Part shown: positions 1 through 10,351 of the stretch, piece by piece
Layout: each line of letters starts with the position of its first letter
How positions within the stretch are numbered: position 1 is the stretch's first letter
DNA from: Paraburkholderia sacchari
GTDB lineage: Bacteria; Pseudomonadota; Gammaproteobacteria; Burkholderiales; Burkholderiaceae
DNA length: 64,000 nucleotides
Direction: 5' to 3'
Assembly: GCF_000785435.2 (NCBI RefSeq)
Contig: NZ_JTDB02000008.1
Coordinates: 124,001 to 188,000 of the forward strand
Made by a program: the position numbers and the translations under genes
The notes under the pieces: generated by a model
Seen by the model: only the letters and a program-made list of their open reading frames with translations
The model's database searches: none
What the model was told of the DNA's origin: nothing

Positions 1-1094
1 AGCGCCGTGAGGATGGCAGCGAGCAGGATCGCGGTGCCCGTGCCGAGCGGCTGGAAGTCCCAGATCGCGCCATACGGCGTCTTGTACAGCGTGATGTAGA
101 CGGCCTTATCGAGGCCTGGCCAGTGCACTTTGAGGTCGCCGATCGCGAATACCTTGGCAATCGTCCAGAGAATCACGACCACTGCCACGATGATCCATGG
201 ATACCAACCCTGCGTGCCTGAGACGTCGCCGCGCACTTCCTTGGCGCGGTCGACCTTGATTTCGAAGCGCGCGTCGGGCGCGGGTTTCCACACGCGCAGA
301 AACAGGATCGTGAGTATCAGCGAGACGAGCGAGGAGAGCACGTCGGTCAGGCTGTAGTTGATGTAGTTCGCCGTGACGAACTGCGTGAGAGCGAAGCTGC
401 CGCCCGAGACCAGCAGCACTGGCCAGATGCGCAGCATGCCGCCCACACCCGCGTAGATGGCGATCACGTAGAACGGCAGCGCCACCGCAAAGAATGGCAA
501 CTGGCGGCCGACCATTTGGCCGAGCGCGTCGGCGGGCAGATGAGTGACCGCGCCCAGCACCGTGATCGGCACGCCGAGCGCGCCGAACGCAACCGGCGCC
601 GTGTTGAAGATCAACGTGAAGGTGAGTGCTTCGAGCGCCGGGAAGCCGAGCATGATCAAGAGCGAACTGGTGATCGCGACCGGCGTGCCGAAGCCCGAGA
701 TGCCTTCGAACAGCGCGCCGAACGAGAAGCCCACCACCACGAGCACGATGCGCCGGTCGTTGGGCAGATTGTCGAGCAGCCACATGCGAAACGCTGCGAA
801 ACGCCCCGAGCGCACCGCAATGTTGTAAAGCAGGATGGCCGTGACGACGATCCACATGACCGGCCACAGCGCGAAAACCACGCCGTTGAGCACCGAACTG
901 ATGGCGAGATTGACCGGAAACTGCCAGCCCACGATCGCGACGACCAAGCCCACAATGAGGCCCGCGAGGGAAGCCTGCCAGGCGGGCCGGCGCGCCCAGC
1001 CCAACAGGACGAGCACCACGGCGATCGGCAGTACCGCAACGATGAACGACAGGAAGAGTGAGTTGCCGATGGGAGTCAACAGCTGATGGAACAT
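1..1094 (-). CDS. lctP: L-lactate permease (LctP/LldP family), 3' end outside window
   Basis: Lactate:H+ symporter of the inner membrane that takes up L-lactate (and probably glycolate) as carbon source. The 364 visible residues are a chain of hydrophobic membrane segments with family-typical stretches such as LLYNIAVRSGRF and FEGISGFGTPVAITSSLL. Family members are about 540-560 residues, so roughly a third lies beyond the left edge. The ATG at 1094 is preceded at the right distance by AAAGGAG, which fixes the start. It is the last gene read leftward here; a 12-bp palindrome lies about 30 bp upstream of the start. The family assignment is confident; the exact substrate range is inferred from the family. 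Confidence 0.9.
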   Translation of the reverse strand, partial: MFHQLLTPIGNSLFLSFIVAVLPIAVVLVLLGWARRPAWQASLAGLIVGLVVAIVGWQFPVNLAISSVLNGVVFALWPVMWIVVTAILLYNIAVRSGRFAAFRMWLLDNLPNDRRIVLVVVGFSFGALFEGISGFGTPVAITSSLLIMLGFPALEALTFTLIFNTAPVAFGALGVPITVLGAVTHLPADALGQMVGRQLPFFAVALPFYVIAIYAGVGGMLRIWPVLLVSGGSFALTQFVTANYINYSLTDVLSSLVSLILTILFLRVWKPAPDARFEIKVDRAKEVRGDVSGTQGWYPWIIVAVVVILWTIAKVFAIGDLKVHWPGLDKAVYITLYKTPYGAIWDFQPLGTGTAILLAAILTA

Positions 1095-1123
1095 GACGTC
1101 TCCTTTGTGCTGATTGATATCGG

Positions 1124-1135
1124 CGCATCGATGCG
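1124..1135. promoter_or_regulatory. 12-bp palindrome upstream of lctP
   Basis: CGCATCGATGCG is perfectly self-complementary and sits 30 bp upstream of the lctP start codon, where an operator for a lactate-responsive regulator would be expected. No regulator gene is next to it, so its function is only a guess. Confidence 0.25.
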
Positions 1136-1377
1136 TGCGGGCGCAAGGGTGTGCCGGGCGTGGCGTCGGCAGTGCGTGCGGCGCGCGGTAGACCTGGGCG
1201 CCGCCATCGGGAGAGGGAATTCAGTAAGGCCGTGCTTCAGTACCCGATACCCAATAGCAGCATAGAAAATGGTTCGGGAGCGTCAAGGAGGGAAAGTACG
1301 GTCGTGCGGCGCCCAGTAGCCCTTGAGGGGCGGTAAGTGATGCCAGCGGCCGCCACTACGTCGTCGCCGAATGCAAA

Positions 1378-1410
1378 CGCGGCGCATGCTCTTGCGAGAC
1401 ATGCGCCGCG
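1378..1410 (-). terminator. Hairpin between the OsmB-like gene and lctP
   Basis: A perfect 11-bp inverted repeat (CGCGGCGCATG with its complement) around an 11-nt loop. Read on the minus strand it follows the small lipoprotein gene and is followed by a short T-rich stretch (TTTGCATT), so it probably ends that transcript before lctP. The T-run is weak. Apart from this hairpin and the lctP leader I see no gene in 1095-1511. Confidence 0.45.
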
Positions 1411-1511
1411 TATCCTCTCTGAAGCCGGCTTGTGTAATCCGGATTGCCGGCTAATTTGCCTGTTGTATCGTCGTGTTTTTTTCGCGGTGTCAGGCAGGGC
1501 GGACCTAGCCT

Positions 1512-1739
1512 TTACTTGCCGACCTGATTGCCGATGATGCCGCCTACCGCAGCACCGCCGATCGTGGAGAGCGCATTGCCGCCAATGGCCGCGCCCGCGA
1601 CGCCGCCGACACCGGCGCCGATTGCCGTGTCGCGGTCGCGCCTCGACATGTTGTCGCAAGCCGAGAGTGAGAGGCAGCCGGTTACGGCGACGAGCGTTGT
1701 CACAGTGAGAAGGGTGCGTGCGCGAGCGAGCGTTTTCAT
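1512..1739 (-). CDS. Glycine-zipper (OsmB-like) lipoprotein, 75 aa
   Basis: Small envelope lipoprotein. The N-terminus is a signal peptide ending in a cysteine (LSLSAC, Cys about residue 28), followed by a short polar stretch and two glycine-rich segments (GAGVGGVAGAAIGG and GGAAVGGIIG), the glycine-zipper pattern of OsmB and related proteins that insert in or stiffen the outer membrane. ATG at 1739 is chosen because GGAG lies just upstream; an earlier in-frame start has no such site and would bury the signal peptide. Single gene flanked by its own hairpin. The specific OsmB identity is not proven; other glycine-zipper 2TM lipoproteins look the same at this length. Confidence 0.75.
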   Translation of the reverse strand: MKTLARARTLLTVTTLVAVTGCLSLSACDNMSRRDRDTAIGAGVGGVAGAAIGGNALSTIGGAAVGGIIGNQVGK

Positions 1740-1906
1740 TTTTCGACTCCAGTTGTATCGGGCGGGGCGCATCAGGCGCTTTCGTGTCTGATGCGCCTCC
1801 AATACGTTCATCGTAGAAGCGCCGCCCGTATCCGGGTGTGTGCGCTTGTCAACGAGTTGTCGGAGTCGTTAGAAATTGTTTCGCGGCGCGCACCGTCTCG
1901 CGTGCC

Positions 1907-3838
<1,932 letters not shown>

Positions 3839-3947
3839 GCCTCTCTCCATGCAAAGCTATGTGGGAACAGCGGCTTAGCAGGAGATGAGACGGAACGTGG
3901 ACGGACTTCGCTGTGATGAGGTGAGGCGTTTGCGTTGCGAAGTCCGG

Positions 3948-4068
3948 ACGCTTCCCTGCGCTGGCATTATCCAGATCAGGTTCAAAGGGTATTTCTCACC
4001 CACGCAATACGCGACTTGAACATTCGTATGAACGATTCAAAGCGGCGCATGACGCAGGACCCCCGCGT
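3948..4068 (-). promoter_or_regulatory. TPP riboswitch (THI element)
   Basis: On the minus strand the leader of thiC holds the conserved TPP aptamer pieces in order: GCGGGGGTCCTGCG (P1/P2 side), a long variable P3 arm, GTGGGTGAGAAATACCC, then TTGAACCTGATCTGGATAAT and GCCAGCGCAGGGA. These are the hallmark CUGAGA and ACCUGAUCUGGAUAAU-type elements that bind thiamine pyrophosphate. The P3 arm is longer than in the shortest aptamers. It lies 110 nt upstream of the thiC start, consistent with control by occlusion of the ribosome site or early termination. Confidence 0.95.
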
Positions 4069-4157
4069 AAGCAGGCCAAACGATACACCGTGCTGCGACG
4101 ATCTGGCAAGTGCTCCGGCGGGTGAAATGTGCCGGGCGGGGCGTAGGCGCGTGTTGC

Positions 4158-4565
4158 TTACAGCGTGAAATCGTCTGCGGCTTCGGGCTGAAACAGGATG
4201 CGGTCGATCTTGAACGTCTCGACGGCGCCGCTGGGCGGCGTGAAACGAACGGACTCGCCGCGCTTCGCGCCAAGCAGCGCGAGGCCCGCGGGCGAAAAAA
4301 CGTTCAGGCGTCCGGCGTCGAGATTGGCGCTCACCGGATAGACCACGGTGAACGTGACTTCCTCGCCCGTACGTTCGTTCACGAGCGTGACCTGCGAATT
4401 CATGGTGACGACATTGGCTGCGACCTTGCGCGAGTCGACGATCTCGGCGCGTTCGAGCAGGTCGTCGAGCATGAGTTGGCGCGCGGGAGCCGCGCCGGGT
4501 TCGGCGGCGCATTTTTCGAGGCGAGCGAGATCGAGCTCGGTCAGATAGCGGATTTTCTTCGACAT
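4158..4565 (-). CDS. rnk: Nucleoside diphosphate kinase regulator Rnk
   Basis: Rnk-type member of the GreA/GreB fold family, 135 residues, which matches the family. The N-terminal helical part (YLTELDLARLEKCA) is the short Rnk coiled coil, and the C-terminal half (SPAGLALLGAKRGE) is the FKBP-like domain shared with Gre factors. It binds RNA polymerase but lacks the long acidic finger that makes Gre factors cleave RNA. ATG at 4565 follows AAGGAG. It reads toward thiC but is separated from it by the riboswitch leader, so it is probably monocistronic. Confidence 0.9.
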   Translation of the reverse strand: MSKKIRYLTELDLARLEKCAAEPGAAPARQLMLDDLLERAEIVDSRKVAANVVTMNSQVTLVNERTGEEVTFTVVYPVSANLDAGRLNVFSPAGLALLGAKRGESVRFTPPSGAVETFKIDRILFQPEAADDFTL

Positions 4566-5242
4566 GGTGGTTCTCCTTACGATCCGGGATTGAAAAAAGT
4601 GAGGGATCGGCCCGGAGCCCGACCGAACGGCTCCGGAAAGCGGAGGGTGGTTCAGTATGGACGCCGGGCGGCGGCGAGCGGGGCCTGGGAGCCGGGAAGG
4701 TGTCGTCGGGCGGCGGAGCGCGCATCCGGAAGCGTTCCCGCGCACGCAGACGCGCCGCGCTGGGCGCGCGGCGGCAGAGGTGCTGCGAGATGCACGGCAA
4801 GGTGCGCGATCGACGGACGCATGGGGAACGACAGAATTGAATGAAAGTATTTTGAAAGCGTTAGACATGCTAACACGGTCTTGTTATTCGTGGACGACCT
4901 GCGCAGGCAACTCGTCCGATGAGGCAATGGCGACGTCTTGTCGCATATCGATGCTATGGCTGTCCTGACGGGCATTTCAGCACTGCGTTTCGGCACTCGT
5001 AGCACGCAAGCTGCATGCCTTGCGCATAAAGCGTGCTCACTGCATCCGTAGCGAGGCGCCTTGTTGCATAATGCGTGACGCCCGATTCGGGCACTTCGTG
5101 CCCTTAGTGCCTCCATTGCGGCGCATCGAGGCACATCTCGCACTTTCTTTTTCGCCGCTTCCATCATGCCGTTGCGCTTCATTCGTCCCGTCCCATGTTT
5201 GGCGGGGTGTCCGCGGTCCGCCCTCAGTCTCTCCGCGGTGCA
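4566..5242. other. Intergenic region between rnk and the EamA gene
   Basis: About 680 nt with no convincing gene. It contains an AT-richer patch near 4845-4885 (the only visible promoter-like stretch, perhaps for rnk) with a 5-bp dyad GTTAG-CTAAC, and a 6-bp hairpin GGGCAC-GTGCCC at 5089-5103. The open frames across it have no ribosome sites and no recognisable domains. Confidence 0.5.
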
Positions 5243-6238
5243 ATGACGATGCCTCCCCGTTTGCCTTCCCGCTCGACCGGCGGCTCACTTGCCCAACGGC
5301 TGCTGCAGGCGCTGATACAGACCGGCGCGCAATGCTGGCATCTCGCGCGCAGCGTGCGCTTGCCGCAGTCGCGCGGCGGTCGCGTGGCGCTATCGCTGGC
5401 GGTTGTCTACTTCGTTTGGGGCTCGACCTACCTCGGCGTGCACGTGGCGCTTGGCTCGTTTCCGCCGCTGCTGCTTTCGGGCCTGCGCAATCTGTTCGCG
5501 GGCATCGGGCTCTTTGTGTTCGCCGTGCGTCGGCGTCCGCCCATGCCGACGCTTGCGCAGGTGCGCAATGCGGGCGTGGTCGGCACGATGCTGGTGGGCC
5601 TGTCGAGCGGCATGCTGGCCTATGGCATGCGCACGGTCGGCACGGGCACTGCGGCCGTGATGGTTGCGACCGTGCCGCTGTTCGCCACGCTCATTGCCGC
5701 CGCGGCCGGGCGGCGCGTTGCGAAGGGCGAATGGGCGGCAGTGGCGCTCGGTCTTATTGGCATCGCGATCCTCAGCCACGGCGGTGGGGCAAGCGGCACG
5801 GCGGGCGGTAGCCTTGCGATTCTCGGCGGCGCGCTCTTCTGGGCGGTAGGTGCGCATCTCGCAGGGCGGCTCGAGTTGCCCTCCGATCTCTTCATCGCAA
5901 CGGCGCTGCAGATCGGTCTTGGCGGTGCGATCTCGACGCTGGTGGCATGGATCTCCGGCGAGCGTATGGAAGCGCTGCATTTCCTGCCGTTCGTCGCGTT
6001 CGTCTACCTGATGGTGATCGGCACGATGGCCGCGTATGTTGCCTATGGCTATCTGATCCGCCACACGAGCCCGATTGTGGCGAGCAGCTGCATGTATGTG
6101 AACCCGGTCGTAGCGGTGATCATAGGTGCGCTCACGCTCGGCGAGCCGATTACCCTTGGCACGATCGTCGCCACGGTGCTGATTCTCGGCAGCGTCGGGC
6201 TCTCGTTCGTGTTTGACGACCGGCGGCGTGGGTCCTGA
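5243..6238 (+). CDS. EamA/DMT-family exporter (YedA-like)
   Basis: Inner-membrane transporter of the drug/metabolite superfamily, with the twin EamA repeats: the first begins with VVYFVWGSTYLGVHVALGSFPP, the second near SLAILGGALFWAVGAHLAGRL. About ten hydrophobic segments. Members export amino acids or metabolites; the substrate here cannot be read from sequence. The start is uncertain: ATG at 5243 gives 331 residues, and an in-frame ATG at 5195 would add 16; neither has a strong ribosome site, and the first 45 residues precede the first membrane segment. Ends 110 bp before the convergent entericidin gene. Confidence 0.85.
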   Translation: MTMPPRLPSRSTGGSLAQRLLQALIQTGAQCWHLARSVRLPQSRGGRVALSLAVVYFVWGSTYLGVHVALGSFPPLLLSGLRNLFAGIGLFVFAVRRRPPMPTLAQVRNAGVVGTMLVGLSSGMLAYGMRTVGTGTAAVMVATVPLFATLIAAAAGRRVAKGEWAAVALGLIGIAILSHGGGASGTAGGSLAILGGALFWAVGAHLAGRLELPSDLFIATALQIGLGGAISTLVAWISGERMEALHFLPFVAFVYLMVIGTMAAYVAYGYLIRHTSPIVASSCMYVNPVVAVIIGALTLGEPITLGTIVATVLILGSVGLSFVFDDRRRGS

Positions 6239-6347
6239 ACTTGCCTGATCATTCGCAGCACGAAGTTTTTTCTCAGCGCTGACGCATTGGCTGGCGGTGC
6301 GGTCGCGGCGCCGGCAGGTGTGCCGGCGCCGGCGAATGCCGCGCCGG

Positions 6348-6485
6348 TTACTTGGCTTTCTCGGCGCTGTTCGTGATGGCGTGGCCACCCGAGGACAGGT
6401 CCTCGCCCGCGCCCGCGACGGTATTGCAGGCAGCCAGCGCCGCAACGGACGCGGTGACAAGAAAGAGTGCAATCAGGCGTTTCAT
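6348..6485 (-). CDS. Entericidin-family small lipoprotein, 45 aa
   Basis: A 45-residue protein: signal peptide MKRLIALFLVTASVAALAAC with the lipobox cysteine at residue 20, then a short polar mature part rich in Gly, Ser, Ala, as in entericidin A/B (EcnA/EcnB), stress-linked envelope lipoproteins that act as an antidote/toxin pair in enterics. Only one copy is present here. It is below many ORF cut-offs; the lipobox and the family-typical CNTVAGAGEDLSSGG mature start support it. A 9-bp GC hairpin without T-run lies just downstream at 6308-6329. Confidence 0.8.
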   Translation of the reverse strand: MKRLIALFLVTASVAALAACNTVAGAGEDLSSGGHAITNSAEKAK

Positions 6486-6611
6486 GAGAACAGTCTCCGC
6501 TGAGTGAGGAAACCCTTTTCAGCATACGCCGTGCCTGGCAGCCTGCACGGTTTCACGAATTCGCGATGCCGTGCGTGCACGCGTTCCACGTGGTGAACGT
6601 GTATTGCGCGG

Positions 6612-7814
6612 TTATGTGTTGGTATCGGACTGCGCACGCGTGGCGTAGTGAATCCACGCCGCGAGCGCGCTGAAGCCCAAACCGGCTGCGCACACACCCA
6701 TCCATCCGAACGCATGCCAGGTGGCCGCGCCCACCGCCGAACCCGTTGCCCCGCCGATGAAGTAGCAGACCATGAACACGGTGTTCACGCGGCTGCGCGC
6801 CTCGGGGCGCAGCGCGTAAATGCGCGATTGATTCGAGATTTGCGCGGCCTGCACGCCCACGTCGAGCACGACCACGCCAATCACGAGGCCGATCAGGCTC
6901 GTGCCCGAGAACGCGAAGATCACGAACGCGAGGGCGATGAGTGCGATCGAGAGCGTGATGACGGCGCGCGGACCGCGTTTGTCGGCGGAGCGGCCCGCCC
7001 ATGGCGCGGCGAGCGCACCCGCCGCGCCGACGATGCCAAACAGTCCAGCGACCTCGGAGCCGAGATGGAACGGCTCGCCCGCGAGCAGTAGCGTGAGCAC
7101 GGGCCAGAACAGGCTGAACGCGGCAAAGAGGCAAGCGCCGATAGCCGAGGCTTCGCGCAGGCCGCGCAATTCGACCGTGAGATGCCAGAGCGTGGCAAGC
7201 AGCTTGCCGTAGCCGAGCGTCGAAGTCGGCTGGCTCTTCGGCAGTTTTTTCACGATCACCACGGCGAGCACGAGCAGCGCCACGATTGATGCGGCGAACA
7301 CCATGCGCCAGCCGAAGTACTGGCCGACGAACCCGGACGCGGTGCGCGCGAGCAGGATGCCGAGCAGGAGCCCGCTCATGACGATGCCCACGGCGTGGCC
7401 ACGCTGCTCGGGCAGCGCGAGTTCGGCCGAGAAAGGCACGGCCTGCTGCGCGATGGTGGCGAGCACCCCGATGGCGAGGCTCGCGCCGATCAGCACCGGC
7501 AGAGAGGGCGCGGTTGCGGCTGCGAGCAGGGCGAGGCAGAGCAGCCCGGTCTGCACGAGGATGATGCGGCGCCGGTCGATGCGGTCGCCAAGCGGCGCAA
7601 GCAGGAGCATCCCCAGTGCGTAGCCAAGCTGCGTGGCAGCGGGCACCGCGCCGATCCACGCAGCTCCGGCGGGGAACGTATGGCGGAAGTCGTCGAGTAG
7701 CGGCTGGTTGTAATAGATGTTCGCGACCGCAACGCCCGCGATGGTCGCGAGCAAAAGCAGCAGGCCGCTCAGCGACTGGCGTTCGCCAGCGGATGCGGAA
7801 TCGGGTGTGGACAT
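6612..7814 (-). CDS. MFS transporter (YgaY/NepI-like exporter)
   Basis: Twelve-helix major facilitator, 400 residues. It shows the MFS loop-2/3 signature LAPLGDRIDRRRII and the N-terminal pattern NIYYNQPLLDDFR that is typical of a group of putative drug or purine/arabinose exporters. The ATG at 7814 is used; an in-frame GTG two codons upstream (7820) is also possible and neither has a clear ribosome site. Stands alone between the entericidin and tRNA-Leu. Substrate unknown. Confidence 0.85.
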   Translation of the reverse strand: MSTPDSASAGERQSLSGLLLLLATIAGVAVANIYYNQPLLDDFRHTFPAGAAWIGAVPAATQLGYALGMLLLAPLGDRIDRRRIILVQTGLLCLALLAAATAPSLPVLIGASLAIGVLATIAQQAVPFSAELALPEQRGHAVGIVMSGLLLGILLARTASGFVGQYFGWRMVFAASIVALLVLAVVIVKKLPKSQPTSTLGYGKLLATLWHLTVELRGLREASAIGACLFAAFSLFWPVLTLLLAGEPFHLGSEVAGLFGIVGAAGALAAPWAGRSADKRGPRAVITLSIALIALAFVIFAFSGTSLIGLVIGVVVLDVGVQAAQISNQSRIYALRPEARSRVNTVFMVCYFIGGATGSAVGAATWHAFGWMGVCAAGLGFSALAAWIHYATRAQSDTNT

Positions 7815-8090
7815 GTGCACGGTGCGGGCGGCGCCCAGCGATATGAGATGCTGAAATGGCTGCCCTCGCTCAAGTCGGCGAAACGCCGGCTACATGAGTT
7901 CGGAGCGTGCCGATCATACCGGAGCGTGTGCGATCGTGCCGCCCCTCGCGCAGGCGTGCGCCGGGGGAAAACTTTAAACAGGTTGAGTGTGCAACATTTC
8001 GAATGTGCGACGCGCCCGCTGTGAGTCTGACGGCATCGTTATCGGCTTGAGCCGGAATTGCTGTGCCAATGGTAGAATCGCGTCCGCTTT

Positions 8091-8459
8091 GCCGGCGTGA
8101 TGAAATTGGTAAACATAGCGGACTTAAAACTAGATTGAGTGCCCAGCCGGAAACGGCCGGTGCAGAACCCCTCAAATTCGGAGAAACCCCTGGACTTTGC
8201 GATGCGCAAGCGCGCATTGCGCCGAGGCAACGCCGAGCCAAGCCGGCTGGTGCATTTTCGCGCCAGCGAGGAAGGTGTAGAGACTAGACGGGGGGCGCCT
8301 AAGGCTTTGGCGCGGTTTTACCGCGCCAAGTGGCTAAGGCGAAGGCATAGTCCAGCGCACGAACATCCGCGAGAACTTCGCGGGAGGCGTCGAAAGACGT
8401 AGTGTGACGAAAATCCGCCGCCTCACGGCTTACCGGTTCGAGTCCGGTCGCCGGCACCA
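8091..8459 (+). tRNA. tRNA-Leu(UAA), interrupted by a group I intron
   Basis: Exon 1 (8091-8125) gives the acceptor strand GCCGGCG, the D arm with AAATTGGTAAAC, and the 5' anticodon side GCGGA-CTT. Exon 2 (8410-8459) gives AAAA-TCCGC, a class II variable arm (CGCC-TCAC-GGCT), the T arm ACCGG-TTCGAGT-CCGGT, the acceptor strand CGCCGGC, discriminator A and an encoded CCA. Joined, they form an 85-nt type II tRNA with anticodon loop CUUAAAA and fully paired stems. The 284 nt between U34 and A35 are a group I intron. A Rho-independent terminator follows at 8506-8540; TAGAAT at 8073-8078 is a possible -10 box. Confidence 0.95.
8126..8409 (+). ncRNA. Group I intron in the tRNA-Leu anticodon loop (subgroup IC3-like)
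   Basis: 284 nt with no ORF. It starts after U34 (the last exon base is U) and ends in G, as group I introns do. Core pieces like those of the cyanobacterial tRNA-Leu(UAA) intron are visible in order: CTCAAATTCGGAGAAACC (P/J region), GAGGCAACGCCGAGCCAAGC, the P7 strand AGACTAGACGG at 8281, a 10-bp stem-loop at 8317-8339 in P8, and CATAGTCC at 8346 as the other P7 side. Near the 3' end is a GAAA tetraloop hairpin (CGTC-GAAA-GACG). GAGT at 8136 could be the guide that pairs with the exon end ACUU, with a U.G pair at the splice site. Very probably self-splicing. Confidence 0.92.
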
Positions 8460-8505
8460 GGACAACCTGATGAAACCCGAACAGGCTTCGCAATAAGAAG
8501 CCCCT

Positions 8506-8540
8506 AAACCCGCGCTGGCGCGACGCCTCGCGGGTTTTTT
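8506..8540 (+). terminator. Terminator of tRNA-Leu
   Basis: Nine-base stem AAACCCGCG / CGCGGGTTT followed by a run of six T residues, 47 nt after the tRNA CCA end. Confidence 0.85.
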
Positions 8541-8599
8541 GTCGCTGGACTCATTGGGTTAGCCGGACATCACAACGATGTCCGAGCCGCGCCGTGCGC

Positions 8600-8701
8600 T
8601 CAGCGACTGCCGATCTGGCCAGTGCGCGGGTTGACGAGCCGCGCGAAGCCGAAAAGCGCCGCAATCGCCAAAGGCGCCAGGATGAAAAAGGCGGTAAGCA
8701 T
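8600..8701 (-). CDS. Possible 33-aa single-helix membrane peptide
   Basis: Short frame encoding one hydrophobic helix (MLTAFFILAPLAIAALFGFA) and a basic polar tail. ATG at 8701 is taken; an in-frame TTG ten codons upstream would lengthen the helix. No clear ribosome site in front of either start, and it is not a family I recognise. It is kept because helix plus positively charged end is a common small-protein layout. Confidence 0.3.
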   Translation of the reverse strand: MLTAFFILAPLAIAALFGFARLVNPRTGQIGSR

Positions 8702-8869
8702 GATACAGGCCGTAACAAAATGTTTCGCCAGTGTATCTGCGCGATGCCGATTGAGTATCGGGGAGAACGGCAACAAACTATTGCTATTGCGCAAGGGTTC
8801 GCTCAAAAAGCAGGAGTGGATCCGCAAAAGCCTTGATGGGCGGGGATGCGCGGCAAGCGGCAGGGCGGC

Positions 8870-9142
8870 CTAGATGCAGTCGAAGACTACCTCTACCGAT
8901 TGTGGGGTAACGCCGCGCAGGCCTTCGCTGTGCACATCGACCGCATGCATCTCTTTATTTTGCTTGCGGCAATAAGCCTGCGCTTCCTTGAAACCGGCGC
9001 TGCGCACGTGATTCCACGAGACGATGTCCCAGCGCGCCCGGCTCGTTATCGAAAAATGCCCATCCTGTCTCGAGTTAACACTGGTTACCGATGTGCATGC
9101 CGTTAGCATGCCAAGACCAAGCAACAGGATGCTGCCTCTCAT
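8870..9142 (-). CDS. Small lipoprotein of unknown function, 90 aa
   Basis: Signal peptide MRGSILLLGLGMLTAC with lipobox cysteine at residue 16, then about 75 residues with two further cysteines (EAQAYCRKQN and VFDCI at the very end), which could form a disulfide in the periplasm. ATG at 9142 follows a strong AGGAGG; the frame opens earlier but those starts lack a site. I do not recognise the family. Not in an operon with its neighbours. Confidence 0.7.
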   Translation of the reverse strand: MRGSILLLGLGMLTACTSVTSVNSRQDGHFSITSRARWDIVSWNHVRSAGFKEAQAYCRKQNKEMHAVDVHSEGLRGVTPQSVEVVFDCI

Positions 9143-9567
9143 AAATTCCTCCTGATCGCGCACCATTGTCGCCGCCAATTGCAGCCATTGGCAACTCGGA
9201 GGAATGTTAATTAACGTCGCTAAAGTACTGAGGCAGGGGTGCTATTGCACATCATGCGCGAGCAGGGCAACGACACAGCGAAAATGGTATGGACGCGCGA
9301 GGATGAACGACATTGCCCCGAAGCAGAATGGCGCCTGGTTTTTCGCTTTATGGCATACGTCGCGCCCATTCGAGCGCATATGAAAAGCGCGCACGTTATG
9401 CCTGGTCCAGGCATCAAAATATGCTGGCGGAAGTTGTGCGCGAAAGCAGCCGCGAAACGACTATGTCACAGACCGTATCCGGCCCGTCCGGGCACCGTGC
9501 GGCAACGCCGCACGAAGAACAGAACAGTTTGTTTGTGTCGCCGGGCGTTCGATGCGGTCCCGCCGAA
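9143..9567. other. Non-coding stretch
   Basis: No supported gene. Contains a perfect 17-bp dyad ATGCCTGG-T-CCAGGCAT at 9398-9414, of unknown role. Confidence 0.4.
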
Positions 9568-9816
9568 TCAGTCGTGCGCGACGATTTTGCCGACCTGAGC
9601 TTGTCCAGAAACAAGGCACGACGAAAGGAAATTCTCTCCCTGGCTGCGCGCACCGATAGCGGTGAAGCCGCGCGCGAGCGCGTCGAGCCGCACGAGTTCC
9701 GAACCTTGCGCGCAAGTGACCGAGCTGGTTTCGTGCGCCTGCGCGCGTGTCATCGCCCGGTTCGCGAGGAGGAGTGCGAGGATGATGACGACGCCAACAT
9801 TGAATGCTTGTCTCAT
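9568..9816 (-). CDS. Small exported protein of unknown function, 82 aa
   Basis: The N-terminus has a positively charged start and a hydrophobic stretch (VGVVIILALLLANRAM) ending in AQA, a likely signal peptide cleavage site, so the product is probably periplasmic. The mature part has two cysteines (SVTCAQGSELV and LSSCLVSG) that could pair. ATG at 9816 is set by AAGGAG ten bases upstream. It resembles the preceding small lipoprotein in layout (exported, two cysteines) but not in sequence. Family not recognised. Confidence 0.6.
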   Translation of the reverse strand: MRQAFNVGVVIILALLLANRAMTRAQAHETSSVTCAQGSELVRLDALARGFTAIGARSQGENFLSSCLVSGQAQVGKIVAHD

Positions 9817-10351
9817 GATTTCGTCTCCTTGTGCAGTCAGACTATCGCAGCCTTTCGGCGTATGTATCCAGGAGTTTCCCCGCGATGCAGTGCAACACAT
9901 GCGGCGCAGGAAAACACCTTGAAATGCAGGACGAGTAATAGTTCGGCATCCTTGCGTTGCCGCTTGTGGTCTCCCGGGCCTTATGCGACGCGCCTCTACG
10001 TGGTGATGCGCCTTCGCTGTCCCCAAATAGTGAGAACGTTGCATTGCAGCAATGACGCGTCGCGTCACTCGGGACGACAACTAACAAATGTAGCGCCAGC
10101 CAACTCGAATCCTTCGCGACATATCGGCACGGCTTTATTGGGAGCCGTTTTAATGCTCGAGATCAATCGTTTTAACGAGGCCATTACGCAATCGGCATCG
10201 TGGCAATCAGGTGGCTTCCGATTTGTCAGCGCCGTTTTCAAGAGCAGTTATTGCAGTAATGGGGTGCGATCATCGGCACAAATCTTGAAATGAACTCGCC
10301 GATGCTGCACTATCGGCTGTCCGGTCCCCTTTTCTTGTGCGAGGTGTGGCA
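9817..10351. other. Non-coding stretch before the GST gene
   Basis: 535 nt of lower coding character than its surroundings; open frames on both strands lack ribosome sites and domains. I see no gene here. Confidence 0.4.

Noticed and set aside
6308..6329. Terminator for the EamA gene
   Set aside because: The 9-bp GC stem has no T-run on either strand, so it was only mentioned with the entericidin gene.
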